Part shown: one piece after another, positions 54,931-59,511 of the stretch
Numbering within the stretch: the first letter of the stretch is position 1
How the letters are laid out: each line of letters starts with the position of its first letter
Source: a virus
Strand: one strand, 5' to 3'
IMG/VR virus record: IMGVR_UViG_3300010160_000050
Span: 1-59,511 of that record
DNA: 59,511 nucleotides
Position numbers and translations under genes: made by a program
The notes under the pieces: generated by a model
Seen by the model: only the letters and a program-made list of their open reading frames with translations
The model's database searches: none
Told to the model about the DNA's origin: nothing

Positions 54931-55423
54931 TCTTCACTCCAATTGCTTGACGTTTTGCATCTTCTAAGGCATTGTGTTTTGAGTCTTGTGGCATATCCGG
55001 ATCTGCTAACTCAAATAAGGTACGAGTATCTCGCATCTCCCAGAAGTTCCACGGGTATGCACGACCTAATTTTTCATAAATGTTCTGTAAAATCATCAAG
55101 TCAAATGTGGCACCGTGTGACCAAAAGTGACTACAGCCCCAAGCTAGTGCATGGAATTGATTAATAACTTCATGGATTGGAATACGGTTAAGAGGATTAA
55201 ATGCTTCTTCTTTAACATCTGTATTTTGGGAACTCCACCATTTGAGCGTGTCGTCACTGACTGTACAGCCTAGTTTGTCTTGACTGTCAATGTCTACACG
55301 TAGATAAAGCTCTTTCATTGGAGCATTAGTAAATGGATCAAACCTCACTGCTCCTAGAGTTAGGATAGTTGCTGAAGTTTTTGTATCTAGTGTCTCCAAG
55401 TCCACCATTAAATGCTGTGCCAT
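54890..55423 (-). CDS. dexA: DnaQ-like 3'-5' exonuclease (T4 DexA type)
   Basis: The product has 177 residues. Exo I is MVDLETLDT (D8, E10), Exo II is in WSHGATFDLMIL, and Exo III is KHNALEDAKRQA with the catalytic His and Asp. The arrangement and the short length fit T4 exonuclease A and related phage RNase T-like proteins. The likely substrate is single-stranded DNA or RNA ends. Its ATG lies at the last base of the stop of the upstream membrane protein gene. Confidence 0.85.
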   Translation of the reverse strand: MAQHLMVDLETLDTKTSATILTLGAVRFDPFTNAPMKELYLRVDIDSQDKLGCTVSDDTLKWWSSQNTDVKEEAFNPLNRIPIHEVINQFHALAWGCSHFWSHGATFDLMILQNIYEKLGRAYPWNFWEMRDTRTLFELADPDMPQDSKHNALEDAKRQAIGVKNVYRKIGFTGYKR

Positions 55424-55773
55424 TAAAGTCCCATCGCGATTGCTGTTAATAAAATATAAGTGATTTGATGAGCAAATTGATCTAGTCCAAAGTGACTCCA
55501 GAATCTTTTCTCTTTCAAATCTTTCTCTCCGTACTGTATTTTAACATAATCTATATGATAATGCAAGACGAAATCAGCCAAACCTAATAAGACAGCTTCT
55601 TCAAAAGACAAGACCAAAAAGAATATAAGTGCAGTATAAAGGCCATGCCACAATGAGTGTTCAATACCTTTTGGATGCCCGTACGTGCCCTTGTGCTGAA
55701 TATGTTCGCTGGTCTGTTGTACAAAGTCAACGTACCAATGTTTGAGTAGCAGTAGGGAAAGGATAGTTAGCAT
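55423..55773 (-). CDS. DUF3307-like membrane protein
   Basis: The product has 116 residues. Hydrophobic stretches LTILSLLLL, YTALIFFLVLSF and ITYILLTAIAMG predict about three to four membrane helices. The pattern KHWYVDFVQQT...HKGTYGHPKGIEHSLWH...ADFVLHYHIDY...GLDQFAHQ is that of the small membrane family DUF3307, rich in conserved His. Function unknown. No Shine-Dalgarno is seen. It follows a strong terminator, so its promoter is unclear. Confidence 0.72.
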   Translation of the reverse strand: MLTILSLLLLKHWYVDFVQQTSEHIQHKGTYGHPKGIEHSLWHGLYTALIFFLVLSFEEAVLLGLADFVLHYHIDYVKIQYGEKDLKEKRFWSHFGLDQFAHQITYILLTAIAMGL

Positions 55774-55782
55774 TTAAAATTC

Positions 55783-55826
55783 AAAAAAAAAAGGTAACGA
55801 CAAGTAAGAATACTTATCATTACCTT
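55783..55826 (-). terminator. Strong Rho-independent terminator
   Basis: A 16-bp stem (55791-55806 with 55811-55826, two G-U pairs on the minus-strand RNA), a 4-nt loop, and a run of ten T on the minus strand. It lies 26 bp past the stop of the P-loop kinase gene. Confidence 0.92.
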
Positions 55827-55851
55827 CTAAAAATTATCTCCATGTTGGTTA

Positions 55852-56331
55852 TCATACATACCAAATCTCTTTGAATCCTTCTTCAGTAGTAGGTTCTTCC
55901 CAACTGGCAATCATACTAGTAATAACATTTTCAGGAATAATCTTGCCATCCTCCCACCGACTTTCTAATCGACGCATAAGTTCTTTATGTTCAGGAGTAC
56001 GAAACACTATGGCGATATGCTCATAATCAGGTAAGGCATTAAACTTGCGAGCCCGACTTGCGATAGTAGTACTAGTCTGATCCCATACAATGTCCATCTG
56101 AAATGCACATGCCATGTTAACATTTACCATCATTTGCTGGACAGCAGTGGGCATATATTCTGTAAACACTTCACTGTATGTTTTACCTTGATCCTTAGCA
56201 TATCCTTCAACATGCTGATCGGTTGAAACATACTTGTGATCCTTTTTATCCTCACCTAACCAGTCTTGATTTTTATACCAAGTGGATTTTCCTGCACCCG
56301 GAACTCCAATAAGTTGATAACACTTAGGCAT
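55852..56331 (-). CDS. P-loop kinase (polynucleotide kinase-like)
   Basis: The product has 159 residues. Walker A GVPGAGKST is at about 9-17; VSTDQHVEGYA resembles the D-x-x-R/H-x lid region of T4 Pnk-type kinases; DIVWDQTSTTIASRARK follows the Walker B-like position (WDQT). It is a single-domain kinase without the phosphatase half of T4 Pnk. Substrate unknown (nucleic acid 5'-OH or a nucleoside). It overlaps the 55-codon gene upstream (TAATG). Confidence 0.75.
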   Translation of the reverse strand: MPKCYQLIGVPGAGKSTWYKNQDWLGEDKKDHKYVSTDQHVEGYAKDQGKTYSEVFTEYMPTAVQQMMVNVNMACAFQMDIVWDQTSTTIASRARKFNALPDYEHIAIVFRTPEHKELMRRLESRWEDGKIIPENVITSMIASWEEPTTEEGFKEIWYV

Positions 56332-56498
56332 TAATGCACCGCTTCTTTCACATCTACTTCACACTCGATAACCCAGTTGGTAAACTCGGTAAACTTGTTG
56401 ACTTCTACGCCGAGACCAACTGCTTCGTTTACAAAATGCTTTAGTAGCGCATTGTACAGTTCGTCAGGCATTGTATCTTTATCAAACTTAATTTTCAT
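56331..56498 (-). CDS. Small hypothetical protein (55 aa)
   Basis: ATG 56498 opens MKIKFDKDTMPDELYNALLK and ends VDVKEAVH. It is linked by ATGA and TAATG overlaps to the genes on both sides, which makes it a convincing member of the operon. Acidic, probably helical. Family not recognised. Confidence 0.68.
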   Translation of the reverse strand: MKIKFDKDTMPDELYNALLKHFVNEAVGLGVEVNKFTEFTNWVIECEVDVKEAVH

Positions 56499-56755
56499 CA
56501 TTCAACTCCGAAATGTTTCTTAATCGCTCTGGAACAATCGTGTGTTCCTCTTGACCATTCTGAACTAATCTTATGATCTAATAGTAAATCACAATGATTG
56601 GCACATTCTTTCACAATCAACTCGGCGAACTTTTCCAACTGTAATTCACGTTGTTGTTTTGACACAGGATTATCTAAGAAGTCAACGGCATCTTTAGTTT
56701 CATACAAGGCATCAGTAGTAGCCTGATTTAAAAGTTCTTTGATTCGCTCGTTCAT
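56498..56755 (-). CDS. Conserved small phage protein (MNERIKEL family)
   Basis: The product has 85 residues. The pattern MNERIKELLNQA...LEKFAELIVKECANHCDLLL...AIKKHFGVE is shared by many tailed phage proteins of unknown function. It is helical and acidic, with no catalytic motif. It is overlapped at both ends by its neighbours. Confidence 0.75.
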   Translation of the reverse strand: MNERIKELLNQATTDALYETKDAVDFLDNPVSKQQRELQLEKFAELIVKECANHCDLLLDHKISSEWSRGTHDCSRAIKKHFGVE

Positions 56756-56946
56756 TACCAGCTCTCTACACCTGATACTTCGATAGAAATCTTTGCAGGA
56801 TAATCTGCAATCTCTGTGTCATAGGTCAGTGTAAGAATACTACCAATGCCTGTATCAGCAGTCTGTTCTAACACAAAGTATTCTGTGCCAACTTCTTCAC
56901 AGATCTTTTTGATCTTATCCAATTCAAATACGTTTAATCTAATCAT
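56755..56946 (-). CDS. Small hypothetical protein (63 aa)
   Basis: The product reads MIRLNVFELDKIKKICEEVG, then LEQTADTGIGSILTLTYDTE. It looks like a compact alpha/beta protein. AAGGAG precedes the ATG. It begins just after the terminator that ends the metallophosphoesterase transcript. Function not recognised. Confidence 0.65.
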   Translation of the reverse strand: MIRLNVFELDKIKKICEEVGTEYFVLEQTADTGIGSILTLTYDTEIADYPAKISIEVSGVESW

Positions 56947-56957
56947 ATTAACTCCTT

Positions 56958-56985
56958 AAAAACGAGCCTACATTGTAGGCCCGTT
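56958..56985 (-). terminator. Rho-independent terminator overlapping a stop codon
   Basis: A 10-bp stem (56961-56970 with 56976-56985, one G-U pair) followed on the minus strand by five T. It includes the last codons and stop of the metallophosphoesterase gene. Some read-through is likely, because no promoter is seen before the next gene. Confidence 0.75.
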
Positions 56986-57573
56986 CCCGTTTTTAAATCC
57001 AACACTTCCACCTTCAGCTTCGATGTTACGGATAACATCTTCAAACAAGATAGGAGCAAAGTCCGGGGTCTGTTCTACACACACGCAGTGGTAGCGGACA
57101 TCGTTCATATCACTGTATAAGATCTCTCCTGTTTTAGCATCAACACCTCGGGCCTTCTTGACACGGTTTGCGTGAGTATGTCCGTGAATGTTAACACCAA
57201 AACGTCCCATTGAATCCGAGTGTAAAGGAATGTGACTTAAGATCATTCCGTTCATAACATGATATGCACGTAACTCTCTAAAGTACTGCCTGTACTCGTC
57301 GTCACGGAAGATGTCGTGGTTACCGCGGATTAAGACCTTGTCGCCGTTTAAGCGACTTAAGACTTTCAATGCCTTGCGGTTAATAACCACGTCACCTAAG
57401 TGATAGACCTTGTCAGTGGGCTTGACTCTTTCGTTCCAAGCCTTAACCATGGCTTCATCCATCTCATCTGCATCGTCCCACGGACGTAACTTTGTAACTC
57501 CATCGTTACGGGTAAAGCGGCAAACACCAGTGTGACCAAAGTGCGTGTCGCTTACTAAGAATACACTTGGCAT
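56968..57573 (-). CDS. Metallophosphoesterase (201 aa)
   Basis: Signature blocks are SDTHFGH (D9, H11), HLGDVV, RGNHD, LSHIP and NIHGHTH. This short form of the calcineurin-like fold resembles small phage phosphoesterases. The substrate is unknown. It is a different lineage from the 286-aa phosphoesterase at 47484-48344: the spacing of the blocks differs and there is no extended insert. AAAGGAGG precedes the ATG. Confidence 0.88.
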   Translation of the reverse strand: MPSVFLVSDTHFGHTGVCRFTRNDGVTKLRPWDDADEMDEAMVKAWNERVKPTDKVYHLGDVVINRKALKVLSRLNGDKVLIRGNHDIFRDDEYRQYFRELRAYHVMNGMILSHIPLHSDSMGRFGVNIHGHTHANRVKKARGVDAKTGEILYSDMNDVRYHCVCVEQTPDFAPILFEDVIRNIEAEGGSVGFKNGNGPTM

Positions 57574-57588
57574 ATCTGCCTCCTTTCT

Positions 57589-57762
57589 TTAATAAACTTC
57601 TTTTATAATATTATACTCACTAGCAGGCCATTTGGCTTTGAATTCTTCCGATTTAACGTACTCGTTAAAGCCTTTAGCATCAAAAAACATTCTATGAAAC
57701 TCTGTTTTCATTGAACCTTTTTTAGTTATCGTTAGATAAACTGATTTTGCTTTGCCTGCCAT
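57589..57762 (-). CDS. Small hypothetical protein (57 aa)
   Basis: ATG 57762 with AGGAT 6 bp upstream opens MAGKAKSVYLTITKKGSMKT and ends SEYNIIKEVY. It fills an otherwise empty 200-bp gap and starts 10 bp after the stop of the HExxH protein. Basic, probably a small alpha/beta protein. Function unknown. Confidence 0.66.
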   Translation of the reverse strand: MAGKAKSVYLTITKKGSMKTEFHRMFFDAKGFNEYVKSEEFKAKWPASEYNIIKEVY

Positions 57763-57772
57763 TTAGTATCCT

Positions 57773-58174
57773 TTACTCGATTGATTTTCTAAAAATGATT
57801 TCTTGTCTTGCAAAGGCATCTTGTTCCCAGGGCTGATCCAAATACTTGGTTCGCTTGGTAAACCGTTTACCCTTCCAATAGTTCACTCCATTCTTTACTT
57901 TAAGAATACCTTTGGCAAACTGTCGCACATGAACCATCTCGTGTGCAAGTGTGAGTCCGATATCCTTAATGCTCAATGAAGGCTTAATAACTACCACGTA
58001 ACTATCGAGAGCATCAAGAGGTAAAGTAAAACCCATACCCGCACAGTCTTGCTCAAGACTGATCAAAACAGATTTTCTGCTGTTATCCAAACCAAGCTGT
58101 GTAACTATTGAAGGAAGAATAGCTTCTATAAACTTCTTCTTCTTTGGGCTACGTGCTTCAACTCGAATGTCCAT
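57773..58174 (-). CDS. HExxH metallopeptidase-like protein
   Basis: The product has 133 residues. TLAHEMVHVRQFAKG contains the zinc-binding HEMVH motif (H78, E79, H82), and a later Glu in PWEQDAF could be the third ligand, as in SprT-like and IrrE-like minimal gluzincins. The N-terminus (MDIRVEARSPKKKKFIEAIL) is helical and basic. Peptidase activity is inferred from the motif. It is first in an operon with its own early promoter at 58201-58229, and AAGGAG precedes the ATG. Confidence 0.75.
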   Translation of the reverse strand: MDIRVEARSPKKKKFIEAILPSIVTQLGLDNSRKSVLISLEQDCAGMGFTLPLDALDSYVVVIKPSLSIKDIGLTLAHEMVHVRQFAKGILKVKNGVNYWKGKRFTKRTKYLDQPWEQDAFARQEIIFRKSIE

Positions 58175-58200
58175 TGTGCGCTCCTTGTTACTATAACGTT

Positions 58201-58229
58201 ATTATAACATCATTCCGCTAGTTAGTCAA
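58201..58229 (-). promoter_or_regulatory. Sigma70-type promoter (TTGACT-N17-TATAAT)
   Basis: The -35 TTGACT is at 58224-58229, formed by the last codons and stop of the upstream phosphatase gene. The -10 TATAAT is at 58201-58206, with a 17-bp spacer. Confidence 0.85.
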
Positions 58230-58698
58230 CCGGATTCTTTGGAGTAATAAAGCCCCACTCGTTAACACTTCCGTGTACATCATAGGACTTTTCTTCGCTG
58301 TCGTATGTCCACCCTAGCACCCGCATCATTTTATGCTTGACTAACAAGTTAGGCATCCTGAAACGTCCGCAATCTGCAAAGCCCATCATGACTCCGACCT
58401 CACAGACCGCACCCGAGCGGCAAATGCCTGCGTGACAGTGAACAACAACATTCATCCGATTCTCAAATGCATGTTGTAAAAGAGCCACAAGTTGTTTGGC
58501 TTGTTCATCTGTAATGGCGAAATCGCCTTCTTCTTCAATATCCAAAAATATAAACTGATGAACTTCTTTGAACTGATGCTTAGGTGTAGGGAATGCCATG
58601 TCATGATCCGAGATCTGTATTAGCATACTGTTCTCGCCGCAGGCATGGTGTTGTCCTTTTGCTACATTTTCCAACGGTATATTTTCAATCCATGGCAT
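58222..58698 (-). CDS. Cys-based (dual-specificity-like) protein phosphatase
   Basis: The product has 158 residues. The active-site P-loop VVHCHAGICRSG gives C88-x5-R94, the CX5R signature of protein tyrosine and dual-specificity phosphatases; FLDIEEEGD may supply the general acid. The short length fits the small phage and bacterial phosphatases. Possible targets are host phosphoproteins or RNA 5' phosphates. The start lies at the last base of the stop of the 75-aa gene. Confidence 0.85.
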   Translation of the reverse strand: MPWIENIPLENVAKGQHHACGENSMLIQISDHDMAFPTPKHQFKEVHQFIFLDIEEEGDFAITDEQAKQLVALLQHAFENRMNVVVHCHAGICRSGAVCEVGVMMGFADCGRFRMPNLLVKHKMMRVLGWTYDSEEKSYDVHGSVNEWGFITPKNPVD

Positions 58699-58925
58699 TA
58701 TGTTCTTTCCTTTTTAACGCGACCTATACGGCCGGCTTTGTTCCAATCGTAAGCAACGCCATCTGGGCACACGCCATCTTTGACTGTGTCTACTCCAAAT
58801 ATGCCTACAATTTCAAAATCTGTTCCAACGATTCTTACAAACTCGTTCATGCTTTTGGCAATGTTCATTGCTTCAGCAAGTGTAAGAACTTTGAACGTTT
58901 CTGCTTTTCCTATTATTTTATACAT
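58698..58925 (-). CDS. Small conserved phage protein (75 aa)
   Basis: The product reads MYKIIGKAETFKVLTLAEAM...MNEFVRIVGTDFEIVGIFGV and ends basic (GRIGRVKKERT). The family is common in T4-like phages but has no known function. It begins 6 nt after a TATAAT and lacks a Shine-Dalgarno, so the mRNA is predicted to be leaderless. Confidence 0.7.
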   Translation of the reverse strand: MYKIIGKAETFKVLTLAEAMNIAKSMNEFVRIVGTDFEIVGIFGVDTVKDGVCPDGVAYDWNKAGRIGRVKKERT

Positions 58926-58931
58926 ACAACT

Positions 58932-58960
58932 ATTATAAACTCAAAAGAAAACCCTGTCAA
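58932..58960 (-). promoter_or_regulatory. Consensus sigma70 promoter predicted to give a leaderless mRNA
   Basis: The -35 TTGACA is at 58955-58960 and the -10 TATAAT at 58932-58937, with a 17-bp spacer. Six bases (AGTTGT) separate the -10 from the ATG at 58925. The -35 is part of the terminator stem at 58948-58981. Confidence 0.88.
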
Positions 58961-58981
58961 CCAAAACAGCTGACAGGGTTT
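58948..58981 (-). terminator. Rho-independent terminator overlapping the next promoter
   Basis: AAACCCTGTCA (58949-58959) and TGACAGGGTTT (58971-58981) form an 11-bp stem with an 11-nt loop, followed on the minus strand by TTTTCTTTT. It follows the DUF2828 gene, which ends at 59009. The left arm carries the -35 box of the next promoter. Confidence 0.88.
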
Positions 58982-59008
58982 AAGGGGTTGTTGTATTTCT
59001 ACAACAGC

Positions 59009-59511
59009 TTAGAGAGCGTAACGATCACTCATTACAGTCTTAAGCATGATGCCTTCTGGAGTGAACTGATCCAAGTCAGCGGCTAGCAAGCTAGTCATTA
59101 TACTTGGGCTAAATCCACTTACCAATGCGGCACCACTCTTGTCAGCGGCAACAGGCACGTTGTCTGAACTGTTTAGGTTCCAGAAAACAATCTGTGGCAC
59201 AGTATAACCTGCATCTTCGAACTTGCGTTCGATCATTTGCATTGCGCTGTCGTCGTAACGGGCGCATTGGTTGAACTGCATGTCTGACAAGATCAGCAAC
59301 ATGGCTGGCATGTCGCTAGCTGGTACTGAACCCTTAACTGCAACGCTTAGGATCTTGTCCATAGCGGCATGCAAGTTAGTGCTCATGTTCCAATCACTCT
59401 TGCTCATTTGAGCAACCTTGTCAACAATGTTACCCTTTAGAGTAACAAGTTGTGGCTTGTCTGAGAAAGTCAAGAATGTGTCCTTGAACACGCCCTTGTT
59501 CTTGTCTGCTA
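59009..59511 (-). CDS. DUF2828 / vWA-type protein (partial, C-terminal part)
   Basis: The frame is open to the right edge of the window, so the N-terminus is missing. The visible 166 or so residues read KGVFKDTFLTFSDKPQLVTL, then LLILSDMQFNQC, then VFWNLNS and ALVSGFSPSIM, the signature of the DUF2828 family, which carries a von Willebrand A-like domain related to Ro/TROVE proteins. Such proteins bind RNA or scaffold complexes in other contexts; the phage role is unknown. The terminator at 58948-58981 ends its transcript. Confidence 0.87.
   Translation of the reverse strand, partial: ADKNKGVFKDTFLTFSDKPQLVTLKGNIVDKVAQMSKSDWNMSTNLHAAMDKILSVAVKGSVPASDMPAMLLILSDMQFNQCARYDDSAMQMIERKFEDAGYTVPQIVFWNLNSSDNVPVAADKSGAALVSGFSPSIMTSLLAADLDQFTPEGIMLKTVMSDRYAL

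Noticed and set aside
57610-57615. TATAAT upstream of the 201-aa metallophosphoesterase
   Set aside because: The -35 position reads AAGCCA, which is not acceptable; the AT-rich box lies inside the 57-codon gene.
1-59511. tRNA genes
   Set aside because: All gaps are under 200 bp and none showed a cloverleaf or TTC-A/G-A T-loop by eye; a tRNA search program would settle it.

Overview
The window reads as part of a large T4-superfamily (contractile-tailed) bacteriophage genome. The evidence is a T4 gp44-type clamp loader, a gp31/GroES-type co-chaperonin, PhoH, a DexA-like exonuclease, a T4-type ATP-dependent DNA ligase, a DUF2693 SH3-barrel protein, a block of very large tail-fibre genes, and T4-like late promoter boxes (GATAAATA). 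Many small genes resemble, from memory, those of marine T4-like phages of cyanobacteria and SAR11. No photosynthesis gene is present. The bacterial-type genes carried (a 7-Fe ferredoxin, translation factor IF-1, ClpP) look proteobacterial. The ferredoxin looks closest to betaproteobacterial FdxA by eye, but the host assignment is inference. Nearly everything is on the minus strand. Only PhoH and a two-gene cassette (27929-28479) are on the plus strand. No tRNA, CRISPR array, IS element or gap of 300 bases or more was seen.

Layout, by coordinate. 1-1627: late-expressed block ending in a GH19 endolysin cut by the window edge. 1757-2512: PhoH. 2535-6194: replication and host-takeover block (kinase-nucleotidyltransferase fusion, ferredoxin, clamp loader, membrane protein, MazG, GroES-like). 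6222-6983: DnaE-like fragment and a small conserved protein. 6983-27858: five virion fibre or tail genes, including one of 4723 codons. 27929-28479: plus-strand zinc-ribbon and Lys/Ala/Pro-rich proteins. 28472-30088: UV endonuclease and QueD. 30219-42456: two more fibre genes, one of 3561 codons. 42524-59511: a dense early or middle region with ClpP, 2OG-type dioxygenase, metallophosphoesterases, DNA ligase, GIY-YIG and HNH nucleases, ParB-like protein, IF-1, AbrB-like protein, exonuclease, P-loop kinase, metallopeptidase-like protein, Cys-phosphatase and a DUF2828 vWA protein.

Two promoter classes can be read directly. Nine minus-strand sites have TTGAC(A/T/C), a spacer of 17 bp (16 once), and TATAAT (TAAAAT once). 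They precede non-structural genes and look like early host-sigma70 promoters. Six sites with (G/A)ATAAATA lie 19-29 bp upstream of virion or late genes. At two places the -35 box lies inside the hairpin of the upstream gene's terminator, and at two places the -10 box ends exactly 6 nt before the ATG, which predicts leaderless mRNAs.

The strongest candidates for something new are the phage-encoded IF-1 coupled to an AbrB-like protein, the 7-Fe ferredoxin coupled to the clamp loader, the pair of giant fibre proteins built from 11 copies of a shared module, and the terminator/promoter interlocks. Three small genes (43, 55 and 57 codons) and several corrected start codons are included in the feature list.
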